The notes beneath the pieces are model-generated. The model had not been told where the DNA came from and ran no database searches. It saw nothing but the letters and a program-made list of their open reading frames with translations. Positions 1-6,967 of a DNA stretch of 10,511 nt are shown here, piece by piece. The stretch comes from Eubacteriales Family XIII. Incertae Sedis bacterium (lineage in GTDB: Bacteria; Bacillota; Clostridia; Peptostreptococcales; Anaerovoracaceae), in assembly GCA_031278255.1 (NCBI GenBank), contig JAITKU010000111.1, forward strand, positions 1 to 10,511, written 5' to 3'. A program made the translations under genes and the position numbers. Within the stretch, counting starts at the first letter, position 1. Each line of letters begins with the position of its first letter.

Positions 1-1
1 G

Positions 2-1408
2 GCGCAGACGAGCAGGGGGCTTATGGTGTCGAATGCTTATTCCAAGCCGGAAACGGATGTCCCGGCGCTGATAACGCTGGACGACTACTATTACATCGTG
101 CCGGTACACGAGGAGGCCGCGAACGACTATGAACCGGGCCTGTCCTACCGCAGGGATGTGACGAGTTCCGGCGCCGTGAACCTCGCCTTTGTCATCTCGG
201 GAAGGACTGATCCCATCGAGTGGCGGCTCGGTGTAATCCTGCAAATCACGCCTAAGTCTATCGAGTCGGCGGCGTATTTCAGGACCATTGCGGTCGGCGA
301 TCCCGGCCCGGCGTTCGACAGGGCCTATTACAACGGGACCACAACGGAAGAGAACGGCGAAAAAAGCGGTTTTGTTCTGGATGGTCTTATAGAGGATGAT
401 CTGAGGTTTTTCGATAAGAAAAAAGTAGCCCTGTACACGCCCTACAAGCAGGGCGATCCGGCCGGCACATATGATATCTACGCGCGTTCCGGCTACTACG
501 ATGTCTACGGCAACCTTGTCGGGGAGATCGCAGACGGCTATGTGGACGGCGGCAACTACGTGATAGACGGCAGCAAGTTTATTATGGTCGGCGATGAAAA
601 ATACGTGTGGGCGGGGTCTTTCCGAGTGATCGCAGAGGGCGGCACTCCGTCTCTTTCGCCCTCCTCTCCCGTGATCCCGCCGCCCGCGGAGGAGGAAACA
701 GAGGGACTCTTTACGGACGACCATATCAAGTACATCTACGGCTATCCCGACGGTCTGATCAAGCCGGAGCGCGCGCTTACGCGCGCGGAAGCGTCCGCGG
801 TGTTCTTCCGGCTCCTGTCCGAGGGCTATCGCGCCGGCGTGATCAAGCATACGAATTCTTTCGCGGATGTCGAGTCCGGCAGTTGGTATAACACCGAGGT
901 TTCGACGCTCGTCGGTATCGGGATTCTGGAGGGCTATCCGGACGGGAGTTTCCGTCCGAACGAGCGCATCACGCGCGCGGAACTCGCGTCGATATCGGTT
1001 CGCTTCGCCGAGATCATGGGCGAAACGGGGGAGGTCGAGGCGGACTTCACCGATATCGCGGGGCATTGGGCGGAAGATGCCATCGTGCGCGCGGCCGAGA
1101 TCGGCTGGGTGGCGGGCTATCCGGATCGCAGCTTCCGCCCGGGTGAGCCGATCATCCGCGCGGAGTTTGTGACCATCGTGAACCGCATGTTGGCACGCGC
1201 CCCCGAAACCGCGGACGATCTGCTCCCGGGCGCGATGAAGCAGTGGCCCGACAATACGCCCGACAAGTGGTATTATCTCGATATGCAGGAGGCCACGAAC
1301 GCCCACGCGTACGAGCGCAAGGACACGCAGGTTCCGGGCCGGAAATACAATTACGAAAAATGGACGCGTATCTTGGAAGCGCCTGATGCCGCGCCCAACG
1401 AGCCGTAA
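2..1408 (+). CDS. SLH-domain surface protein, C-terminal part (5' partial)
   Basis: The reading frame is open back to the window edge (codons from base 2), and the first ATG at 23 has no convincing ribosome binding site or signal peptide. This is therefore the C-terminal part of a larger secreted protein. The first ~210 residues belong to no family I recognise. A Ser/Pro-rich linker (about 646-690) follows, then three SLH domains: a shortened first one with YGYPDG and ALTRAEA (about 709-822), a full second one with FADV, GYPDGSF and ITRAELA (about 853-1008), and a full third one with FTDIAGHWAE, GYPDRSFRPG and RAEF (about 1042-1194). The tail, with DNTPDKWYYLDMQEATN and YEKW, resembles tails seen after SLH triplets in clostridial proteins. 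SLH triplets bind pyruvylated secondary wall polymers, so the protein is expected to sit non-covalently on the cell wall. The function of the upstream part cannot be told. Confidence 0.9.
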   Translation, partial: AQTSRGLMVSNAYSKPETDVPALITLDDYYYIVPVHEEAANDYEPGLSYRRDVTSSGAVNLAFVISGRTDPIEWRLGVILQITPKSIESAAYFRTIAVGDPGPAFDRAYYNGTTTEENGEKSGFVLDGLIEDDLRFFDKKKVALYTPYKQGDPAGTYDIYARSGYYDVYGNLVGEIADGYVDGGNYVIDGSKFIMVGDEKYVWAGSFRVIAEGGTPSLSPSSPVIPPPAEEETEGLFTDDHIKYIYGYPDGLIKPERALTRAEASAVFFRLLSEGYRAGVIKHTNSFADVESGSWYNTEVSTLVGIGILEGYPDGSFRPNERITRAELASISVRFAEIMGETGEVEADFTDIAGHWAEDAIVRAAEIGWVAGYPDRSFRPGEPIIRAEFVTIVNRMLARAPETADDLLPGAMKQWPDNTPDKWYYLDMQEATNAHAYERKDTQVPGRKYNYEKWTRILEAPDAAPNEP

Positions 1409-1456
1409 AAAACGCCCGGTGGGAGGGGGCTGACGCCCTTGCCTTGCCGAAAGTGT

Positions 1457-1485
1457 TTGACGCGCCGCCCCGCGGATGATACACT
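1457..1485 (+). promoter_or_regulatory. Sigma-A promoter for the barrel/DUF4430 gene pair
   Basis: TTGACG (1457-1462) and TACACT (1480-1485) are separated by 17 bp. The -10 is extended by an upstream TG (1477-1478), giving TGATACACT. Transcription would start near 1492, leaving a leader of about 70 nt. That is too short for a large riboswitch. Confidence 0.65.
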
Positions 1486-1561
1486 TTTGTTATACGAAAG
1501 AAATCCCGGCGTTTCGGTCGAGGTTCCGTTTTGCTCGTCCAAGCTGAAAGGAAGCGATGCG

Positions 1562-3235
1562 ATGAAAAAATGTACGGCAATTCTCCTTGCGCTCGCGCTC
1601 GCGGCGGCGCCGTTTGCGCCCGCGTTCGCCGCCGACGCAAAGACGCTCGACGCGGCGGTCGCGGACGCGGCCGCCTATATGCTCAAGACGGTCAAGGCGC
1701 CGGAGGTGGATTCCGTCGGCGGGGAATGGGCGATTATCGGTCTTGCCCGCAGCGGCTGTGCCGTGCCCGATTCCTATTATGAAGCCTACCGCAAGACCGT
1801 CGAGGCCTACGTCGCGGAATGCGGCGGCGTCCTGCACGAGAAGAAGTACACGGAATACTCCCGCGTGATCCTCGCCCTGACTGCGGCGGGCTACGACCCG
1901 CGCGCGGTGGCGGGCTACGATCTGACCGCCGCGCTCGGCGATTTTGAGCGCACGATCTGGCAGGGCATCAACGGTCCGATCTGGGCGCTGATCGCGCTCG
2001 ACAGCGGGAATTATCCCATCCCGAAGAACGCGGACGCAAAGACGCAGGCGACGCGCGAACTCTACATCGAAGAGATTTTGCGCCGCCAGATATCGGACGG
2101 CGGCTGGAATCTGACGGCGGGCGCGGACGGCGAAATCCGCGCGGGCGAGAAGAGCGACCCGGACCTGACGGGCATGGCGCTGCAGGCCCTCGCGAAGTAT
2201 CAGGACCGGCCCGCGGTCAAGGCGGCGACGGAGAGGGCGCTGGCGCTCCTTTCGGACTTGCAGGACGACACGGGCGGGTATTACAGCTGGGGCTACGTCA
2301 ACTCGGAGAGCGTCGTGCAGGTACTCGTCGCGCTCTGCGAACTCGGGATCCCCGCGGATGATCCGCGCTTTGTCAAGAACGGACACAGCCTTGTGGACAA
2401 TATACTCGGCTTTCGGCTCGCGGACGGCAGCTTTCTGCACACGGCGGACGGCCTTGGCAACAGCCAGATGTCCACGGAACAGGCTTTTTACGGACTCGTC
2501 GCGGCGCAGCGGGCGGCGAACGGCAAGAACTCGCTCTACCGCATGAGCGACGCGACAAAGCGCGACGCTTCCCTTTCCCCGTCCGCCGCGTCGCCGGCCG
2601 AGGCGGATGGGCTGCCCGGCAGGAACGAGGCCGTGCGTCTCGTGCCCGTGACGGCGGCGGGCAAGACCTTTTCGGATATCCGGGGGCACGCGAACGCGGA
2701 GGCGATCGAGGCCCTCGCCGCGCGCGGGATCATAAACGGCATGACGGACGAAAGCTTCGCGCCCGACGCGGGCGTCACGCGCGCCGAGTTTGCCGCGATC
2801 GTCGTGCGGGGGCTGGGGCTGCAAACCGTCGCGCGAGGCGGCGGCGCGTATCCTTTCGGCGATGTGAAACAAGGCGATTGGTATTTCTACTATGTGCATA
2901 CCGCGGATTTCTACGGCATTGCGGGCGGCGTGGGGAACGACAGGTTCAACCCCTCGGGCACGATTACGCGGCAGGAAGCCGCCGTCATGACGGCGCGCGC
3001 GGCGGGCCTCGCGGGATTGGACGCGGAACTCGACGCGTCTGCGATCCGCGATACGCTCGCGCAGTTCGACGATTACCGCAGCGCCGCGGACTGGGCGCAG
3101 GGCGCGCTCGCGTTCTGCTACGCCGAGGGGATTTTGGACGACTCGGCCCTCGATATCGAACCCAAAAAGGCGGCGACGCGGGCGGAGATCGCGGGGATGG
3201 TGTATCATATGCTAAGCTTGGCGGATTTGCTTTAA
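1562..3235 (+). CDS. Secreted alpha/alpha-barrel (prenyltransferase/cobalamin-binding-like) protein with three SLH domains
   Basis: The predicted product is 557 aa. ATG 1562 is preferred over upstream starts because it follows a purine-rich site (AAAGGAAG) and opens a typical signal peptide: MKK, a hydrophobic Leu/Ala stretch, and cleavage near AFA-AD. Residues ~28-330 form helical repeats of the terpenoid cyclase/prenyltransferase-like alpha/alpha toroid: QISDGGW (D179-W182), DLTGMALQAL, DDTGGYYSWG, SESVVQVLVAL, ADGSF and STEQAFYGLVA. Bacterial proteins with this fold and the cobalamin carriers transcobalamin and intrinsic factor share it. No DxDD-type cyclase motif is evident, so a binding role is more likely than catalysis. 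Three SLH domains follow (~368-422, ~430-485, ~497-557), the third being degenerate, and should anchor the protein to wall polymer. The DUF4430 gene starts 15 bp downstream, which implies one operon. The fold and location are well supported; the ligand is unknown. Confidence 0.88.
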   Translation: MKKCTAILLALALAAAPFAPAFAADAKTLDAAVADAAAYMLKTVKAPEVDSVGGEWAIIGLARSGCAVPDSYYEAYRKTVEAYVAECGGVLHEKKYTEYSRVILALTAAGYDPRAVAGYDLTAALGDFERTIWQGINGPIWALIALDSGNYPIPKNADAKTQATRELYIEEILRRQISDGGWNLTAGADGEIRAGEKSDPDLTGMALQALAKYQDRPAVKAATERALALLSDLQDDTGGYYSWGYVNSESVVQVLVALCELGIPADDPRFVKNGHSLVDNILGFRLADGSFLHTADGLGNSQMSTEQAFYGLVAAQRAANGKNSLYRMSDATKRDASLSPSAASPAEADGLPGRNEAVRLVPVTAAGKTFSDIRGHANAEAIEALAARGIINGMTDESFAPDAGVTRAEFAAIVVRGLGLQTVARGGGAYPFGDVKQGDWYFYYVHTADFYGIAGGVGNDRFNPSGTITRQEAAVMTARAAGLAGLDAELDASAIRDTLAQFDDYRSAADWAQGALAFCYAEGILDDSALDIEPKKAATRAEIAGMVYHMLSLADLL

Positions 3236-3250
3236 AAGGGAGTACGGGAG

Positions 3251-4153
3251 ATGCGAAAACACAGGACAAAGATCGTTTTCGCGGCGGCGGCGGTCTGTTT
3301 GCTTGCCGCCGCGTGGGTTTTCGGCGGCAATTACGCGAACCGCGGCGGAGGGGCGGACACGTCCGCCGCGCTTGCCGATACGGTTTCGGCGGAGGAGGTC
3401 GCCGTTTCCGCCGAGCGGGCGCAGACGGAACCGTCCGCGCTCGCGGGCGAAAAGGCCGCGGGGGATACGGAGGAGTCCGCGCCGCTTTCGCCCGCGACGG
3501 AAAGCCCCGCGCCTGTGGCGGAGGACGCGGCGGAAGTCTCGCCGCCCGCGGAGCCGCAGACGGTCGAAGCACCCGCGCCCGCGGAGCCGCAGACGGCCGA
3601 GACGCCCGCGCCCGCCATGGTCATAGACCCCGAGACGGGCAAGGACCGATATCTCACCGATCCGGTGCCCGCGGGTAAGCCGCTTCCCGTCGAGCCGCAG
3701 GACGCGAGGATCGGCGACGACGCGCGCAGCGCGACGCTCACCGTGCGTTGCGATACGATCCTCGGCAATATGAACCTGCTCGACGAGGAAAAATGGGAAC
3801 TCGTCCCCGGTGACGGCGTGATCTTCAAGACGGCGACCGTCACGTTTTACGAGGGGGAGAGCGTGTTCAACGTCCTGCAGCGCGAGATGAAGCGGGCGAA
3901 GATTCACATGGAGTTTGAGAATACGCCGATCTACAATTCCGCCTACATCGAGGGTATAAACAACCTCTACGAGTTTGACGTGGGCGAACTGTCCGGCTGG
4001 ATGTACAAGGTGAACGGCTGGTATCCGAATTACGGCTGTTCGCGTTACAGCCTCAAGGAGGGCGATGTCATAGAATGGCATTATACCTGTGATCTCGGGC
4101 GCGATCTCGGCGTGGAATGGCTCGGCGGCGCCATGGTGCAAGAAGAAACATGA
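3251..4153 (+). CDS. Membrane-tethered DUF4430 (transcobalamin C-terminal-like) protein
   Basis: The predicted product is 300 aa. The start at ATG 3251 lies 8 nt after AGGGAG (3237-3242). A basic N-terminus (RKHRTK) and one hydrophobic segment (~8-25) form a signal anchor or uncleaved signal. There is no lipobox around Cys16. Residues ~30-155 are an Ala/Pro/Glu-rich spacer with an 11-residue duplication, suited to crossing the cell wall. The C-terminal part, ~158-295, fits DUF4430: TVRCDTILGN, a YEGESVFNVLQ segment, then GWMYKVNGWYPNYGCSRYSLKEGD (~249-272) and IEWHYTCDLGRDLG. DUF4430 is the family that covers the C-terminal beta domain of transcobalamin and intrinsic factor, and in bacteria it is often fused to alpha/alpha-barrel or SLH modules. 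Here the barrel is encoded by the gene just upstream. I infer that the two products cooperate outside the membrane to bind a ligand, possibly a corrinoid; nothing in the sequence proves the ligand. Confidence 0.87.
   Translation: MRKHRTKIVFAAAAVCLLAAAWVFGGNYANRGGGADTSAALADTVSAEEVAVSAERAQTEPSALAGEKAAGDTEESAPLSPATESPAPVAEDAAEVSPPAEPQTVEAPAPAEPQTAETPAPAMVIDPETGKDRYLTDPVPAGKPLPVEPQDARIGDDARSATLTVRCDTILGNMNLLDEEKWELVPGDGVIFKTATVTFYEGESVFNVLQREMKRAKIHMEFENTPIYNSAYIEGINNLYEFDVGELSGWMYKVNGWYPNYGCSRYSLKEGDVIEWHYTCDLGRDLGVEWLGGAMVQEET
3545..3610 (+). repeat. Two tandem 33-bp units in the DUF4430 gene spacer
   Basis: Units 3545-3577 and 3578-3610 differ at only a few bases and encode PAEPQTVEAPA and PAEPQTAETPA. 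A degenerate third copy (VEPQD) lies near 3690. The units are in frame, so copy-number change would only alter the length of the wall-spanning spacer. Confidence 0.8.
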
Positions 4154-4176
4154 CGCGCGCTTTTTGGGAAAGCCCG

Positions 4177-4203
4177 AAAAAAGCCGGCGCGTAGGCGCGC
4201 GGC
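4177..4203 (-). terminator. Minus-strand terminator hairpin
   Basis: Read on the minus strand, a GC-rich hairpin (arms 4195-4203 and 4183-4190, one bulged base at 4199, loop TAC around 4192-4194) is followed directly by six T (4182-4177). It would act as a second, back-up terminator for the alcohol dehydrogenase. Confidence 0.55.
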
Positions 4204-4208
4204 CTCGC

Positions 4209-4258
4209 AAAAAACCCTGTCCGGCGCGCGGAAAGGTCCGCGGCGGGCAGGGTTTTCG
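4209..4258. terminator. Bidirectional terminator between convergent genes
   Basis: AAAACCCTG (4211-4219) is perfectly complementary to CAGGGTTTT (4248-4256). An inner stem CGCGGA/TCCGCG (4227-4232 with 4237-4242) closes on a 4-base loop. T tracts lie on both strands, so it can terminate the DUF4430 gene (+) and the alcohol dehydrogenase (-). Confidence 0.8.
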
Positions 4259-4294
4259 ATTTCGGCCTCCCGGGCCGTTTGCCGCGCGCGGGGG

Positions 4295-5470
4295 CTAGAA
4301 ATCGACGCGCGTACCGTAGTAGACGCAGTTGAGAAGTTTCTCCATCTCTTCCGGGGATGTGCGTCTCGGATTCGCGCCCGTGCAGGCGTCGCCCACGGCG
4401 AGTACGGCGATGTTCGCGACCTTTTCCTTGAACTCGGCCTCCGGTATGCCGAAGTCTTTGAGCGTTTTCGGAATGCCGAGTATCGCGTTGTAAGCGTCGA
4501 TCTTTTCACGGAGCCTGTCAACCGATTCCGCATCGCTTGCGCCCTGCAGTCCGACGGCCCGCGCGATATCCGCGAAGCGGCTTTCGGCGTTCTTTTTGTT
4601 GAAGTCTATGACGTAGGGCAGATAGATCGCGTTGGCGCAGCCGTGCGGTATATGGCCCCCGGAAAAGGCCGCGCCGGTCTTGTGCGCCATGGAGTGTACG
4701 ATCCCGAGCAGCGCGTTGGAGAAAGCCATGCCCGCCATGCACTGCGCGTAGTGCATTTGTTCGCGGGCGGCCTTGTCGCCCTCATACGACGCGGGCAGGT
4801 ACTCAAATACCATCTGAACAGCTCTGATCGCCAAGGGGTCCGTAAAGGGCGCGTGCATTCTGGACACATAGGCCTCGATCGCGTGGGTCAACGCGTCCAT
4901 GCCCGTGTGCGCGGTCAGTGTCTTGGGCATGGTTTCCGCGATTTCCGGCGCCAACACGGCGATGTCCGGCGTGATATTGTAGTCCGCAAGGGGATATTTC
5001 ACCCCTTTCGCGTAGTCGGTGATCACCGAGAAAGCCGTGACCTCCGTGGCCGTGCCCGATGTGGACGGAATCGCGATGAATTTCGCTTTTCGCCGCAGTT
5101 GCGGAAAGCTGAACGGCTTGATCAGCTGCTCGAATTCGGTTTCCGGGTATTCGTAAAAGACCCACATGGCCTTGGCCGCGTCGATCGGAGAACCGCCGCC
5201 GACGGCTACGATCCAGTCCGGCTCGAATGTTCGCATGGCCGCGGCGCCTTTCATCACGGTTTCCACGGACGGATCCGGCTCGACGTTCTCAAACAGTTCC
5301 GTCCGCAGACCGGCCTCTTTCAAATTTGAAACGATCTTGTCCAGAAATCCGAATCGCTTCATGGAACCGCCCCCGACCACGACGATGGCCCTGTCGCCTT
5401 TCAGCGTTTTCAGCACGTCCAGCGCGTTCTCCCCGTAATACAAATCCCTTGGAAGTGTGAATCGCAACAT
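4295..5470 (-). CDS. Iron-containing alcohol dehydrogenase (group III)
   Basis: The predicted product is 391 aa, normal length for the family. It starts at ATG 5470, 6 nt after a perfect AGGAGG (minus strand, 5482-5477). The N-terminal dinucleotide-binding half has VVVGGGSMK (~30-38) and AVGGGSPIDAAKA (~89-101). The C-terminal helical half carries the metal site: D192 and H196 in GMDALTHAIEAYVS, H259 in VHSMAHKTG and H276 in IPHGCANA, with H263 as the conserved additional His. SGG extends the loop before HIPHG, as in clostridial butanol/propanediol-dehydrogenase-like enzymes. The stretch KYPLADYNITPDIAVL resembles the dehydrogenase half of AdhE. The enzyme should reduce an aldehyde to an alcohol with NAD(P)H in the cytoplasm, regenerating NAD(P)+ in fermentation. 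Substrate and cofactor preference cannot be read from the sequence. It is monocistronic, with its own promoter and a possible Rex operator. Confidence 0.95.
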   Translation of the reverse strand: MLRFTLPRDLYYGENALDVLKTLKGDRAIVVVGGGSMKRFGFLDKIVSNLKEAGLRTELFENVEPDPSVETVMKGAAAMRTFEPDWIVAVGGGSPIDAAKAMWVFYEYPETEFEQLIKPFSFPQLRRKAKFIAIPSTSGTATEVTAFSVITDYAKGVKYPLADYNITPDIAVLAPEIAETMPKTLTAHTGMDALTHAIEAYVSRMHAPFTDPLAIRAVQMVFEYLPASYEGDKAAREQMHYAQCMAGMAFSNALLGIVHSMAHKTGAAFSGGHIPHGCANAIYLPYVIDFNKKNAESRFADIARAVGLQGASDAESVDRLREKIDAYNAILGIPKTLKDFGIPEAEFKEKVANIAVLAVGDACTGANPRRTSPEEMEKLLNCVYYGTRVDF

Positions 5471-5492
5471 AGTATACCTCCTAAAAGAATAA

Positions 5493-5510
5493 TTGACAAA
5501 GAGTTAACAA
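5493..5510 (-). promoter_or_regulatory. Candidate Rex operator of the alcohol dehydrogenase
   Basis: On the minus strand the site reads TTGTTAA-CTCT-TTGTCAA. It matches the clostridial Rex consensus TTGTTAA-N4-TTAACAA at 12 of 14 defined positions, with the left half-site perfect. It lies just downstream of the predicted transcription start (~5518) and upstream of the ribosome binding site, where a repressor would block elongation. Rex senses the NADH/NAD+ ratio and commonly controls fermentative alcohol dehydrogenases. No rex gene is in the window. Confidence 0.5.
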
Positions 5511-5524
5511 AACGATCTGTTGTC

Positions 5525-5553
5525 AGTATAGTCTTATATGGTGTGACTGTCAA
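5525..5553 (-). promoter_or_regulatory. Sigma-A promoter of the alcohol dehydrogenase
   Basis: On the minus strand, a perfect TTGACA (5553-5548), a 17-bp spacer and TATACT (5530-5525, 5 of 6 to consensus) form a strong promoter. The leader would be about 48 nt. An imperfect 9-bp inverted repeat (5519-5527 and 5546-5554) overlaps both elements. Confidence 0.8.
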
Positions 5554-5599
5554 CGGATATTTGCAAGCTCGCGCATATTGCCTTTTGTGCCGCGCGGGA

Positions 5600-5628
5600 T
5601 TGACTTTTGAACCGTGAAATTATAAAAT
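5600..5628 (+). promoter_or_regulatory. Sigma-A promoter of the GH25 muramidase gene
   Basis: TTGACT (5600-5605) and TAAAAT (5623-5628) are 17 bp apart, each 5 of 6 to consensus, in an AT-rich patch. It is divergent from the alcohol dehydrogenase promoter; the two -35 boxes are about 47 bp apart. The leader would be about 50 nt. Confidence 0.72.
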
Positions 5629-5686
5629 AAAAAGAAAGCTTACGCGGCGGGCGAAAAGACGCGTATTGTACCGGAAAGAGGGTATT

Positions 5687-6745
5687 ATGGAAAAAGAAGA
5701 TACACGGCGGAAAAAGGGAAGAGGGGGCGGATTGCTGCCGGTCCTGCTGATCGCGATCATCGTTCTGCTCGCGGTACAGCTTGCCTTTGTTTTCTACGGG
5801 TTTTTGCCGGGCATGAAGCCCGGCGGGGACGGCGCTTCTGAAACGGCGCTTGAAACCCGGCCGGCGGAGATAACGGACGAGGAGATCGAGGCGCGGGGAT
5901 GGATATCGGCGGAACTGCTCAAGCGTTACGCCGAGGAATACAACATAAACACGGAGTTTTTGAGCCGCATTTTTCGCGACAAGATCATATATAAACAGGG
6001 GGGCAGGATCATCTATGAGAGCATAGACCCGAATCTGCGGAAGCATTCCTACGACTGGGATGCCCTGTGGTGGGACGAGCGCCGCCCGCACTACGCTTTT
6101 GCGGAAACGGAGTCCGCGGCGTCCGACGGGCTTGCGGCCGAGGCCCTTTTCGGCATCGACGTGTCGCGCTACCAGGGGGATATCGACTGGGACCGCGTGG
6201 CGGCGGACGGGATTTCGTTCGCGATCATACGCATGGGCTATCGCGGCTACGACACGGGCAAGCCGGTCACGGACGAGTTCTTTGAGGCCAACATGCGGGG
6301 CGCTTTGCGCGCGGGCGTAAGGGTGGGCGTCTACTTCTTCTCGCAGGCCGTGAACGAGACGGAGGCGCGCGAGGAGGCGGAGATGGTTCTGGCGGGCGTC
6401 GCGCCCTACGAGGTGAGCTTCCCGATCGTTTTCGATATAGAGGAGATATCGGGGCAGAACGCCCGGACGGACGCGCTGACGACGGCGGAGGTCACGGACA
6501 TCGCGATCGCTTTCTGCGAGCGGATTCGCGAGGCCGGCTACACGCCGATGATCTACGCCAATCCGAAATGGTTCGTTTCGCGCATGGAACTTGACCGGTT
6601 GGAGCCCTACGCGAAATGGCTGGCCCAGTATTACAAGACGCCGTCCTTTCCCTACGCGTTTTCGGTCTGGCAGTTCTCGAGTTCCGGTTCCGTGGACGGC
6701 ATAAAGGGGAATGTGGATTTGGATCTGGCCTTTGATCATTTTTGA
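5687..6745 (+). CDS. Membrane-anchored GH25 family muramidase (lysozyme-like)
   Basis: The predicted product is 352 aa. ATG 5687 follows a GAAAGAGGG site. An in-frame TTG at 5666 is rejected because it would overlap that site. A highly charged cytoplasmic start (EKEDTRRKKGR) precedes one membrane segment (~16-38), so the rest is expected outside the cell. Residues ~45-150 are a linker and helical region of unknown role. The GH25 barrel (~155-352) shows GIDVSRYQGDIDW (D158), AIIRMGYRGYDTG, VGVYFFSQA, the catalytic FDIEE (D250 and E252), MIYANPKWF and VWQFSSSGSVDGIKGNVDLD. GH25 enzymes cleave the MurNAc-GlcNAc beta-1,4 bond of peptidoglycan. The non-cleaved anchor and the lack of wall-binding repeats favour a cell-wall remodelling housekeeping enzyme over a phage endolysin. 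It appears to be transcribed alone. Confidence 0.93.
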   Translation: MEKEDTRRKKGRGGGLLPVLLIAIIVLLAVQLAFVFYGFLPGMKPGGDGASETALETRPAEITDEEIEARGWISAELLKRYAEEYNINTEFLSRIFRDKIIYKQGGRIIYESIDPNLRKHSYDWDALWWDERRPHYAFAETESAASDGLAAEALFGIDVSRYQGDIDWDRVAADGISFAIIRMGYRGYDTGKPVTDEFFEANMRGALRAGVRVGVYFFSQAVNETEAREEAEMVLAGVAPYEVSFPIVFDIEEISGQNARTDALTTAEVTDIAIAFCERIREAGYTPMIYANPKWFVSRMELDRLEPYAKWLAQYYKTPSFPYAFSVWQFSSSGSVDGIKGNVDLDLAFDHF

Positions 6746-6764
6746 CGGCGCGGCGCGCTTTTTT
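6746..6764 (+). terminator. Possible terminator after the GH25 gene
   Basis: A short GCGC-GGC-GCGC hairpin (6748-6758) is followed at once by six T (6759-6764). The stem has only 4 bp, but its composition and position directly after the stop codon fit a weak intrinsic terminator. Confidence 0.45.
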
Positions 6765-6800
6765 CTAAGCCTCTCCCAAAAAAAGTATTCGCAATTGCCC

Positions 6801-6832
6801 AATATGGCTTGATTTTACGGTAACGCCATATT
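6801..6832. repeat. Perfect inverted repeat around a promoter (candidate operator)
   Basis: AATATGGC (6801-6808) and GCCATATT (6825-6832) are exact reverse complements separated by 16 bp. The -35 box lies between the arms and the right arm touches the -10 box. A dimeric repressor bound here would occlude RNA polymerase. Confidence 0.6.
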
Positions 6833-6837
6833 ATAAT
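6809..6837 (+). promoter_or_regulatory. Sigma-A promoter of the gene at 6968
   Basis: TTGATT (6809-6814), a 17-bp spacer and a perfect TATAAT (6832-6837). The predicted start is near 6844, which leaves a leader of about 120 nt that can form alternative hairpins. It may also serve the DUF6273 gene at 7396, which has no obvious promoter of its own. Confidence 0.8.
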
Positions 6838-6967
6838 AAAGCGTGTATGCGCGGAATTCGGCGCGCTTTTGTGATACAAGCGATGCAAGGCTTGCGTTTT
6901 GCGAGGGGGATGCGCGCGGGAACCGATTGCGCAAAAGCGAAACGCATGTACGTTTTGAGGTTGGGGG

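Noticed and set aside
1409..1445. Intrinsic terminator after the first SLH gene
   Set aside because: A small GGGC-TGAC-GCCC stem exists but no T run follows it.
1409..1561. Cobalamin riboswitch upstream of the barrel/DUF4430 genes
   Set aside because: No B12-box-like sequence is visible and the predicted leader is only about 70 nt, too short for this riboswitch class.
1490..3208. Long open frame on the minus strand opposite the barrel/SLH gene
   Set aside because: It is a high-GC antisense shadow: Arg/Val-rich translation with no domain, no ribosome binding site, and a clearly real gene with a signal peptide and SLH domains opposite.
3545..3610. CRISPR-like repeats
   Set aside because: Only two directly abutting in-frame units without spacers; they encode a Pro/Ala/Glu linker.
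3212..4210. Minus-strand open frame opposite the DUF4430 gene
   Set aside because: Arg-rich shadow that runs through the bidirectional terminator; the plus-strand gene has a recognised domain and a good start.
5666..5686. TTG start seven codons upstream for the GH25 gene
   Set aside because: The ribosome binding site GAAAGAGGG lies inside those codons and serves ATG 5687.
5534..6802. Minus-strand open frame opposite the GH25 gene
   Set aside because: It runs through the divergent promoter region and has no motif, whereas the plus-strand frame has all GH25 catalytic motifs.
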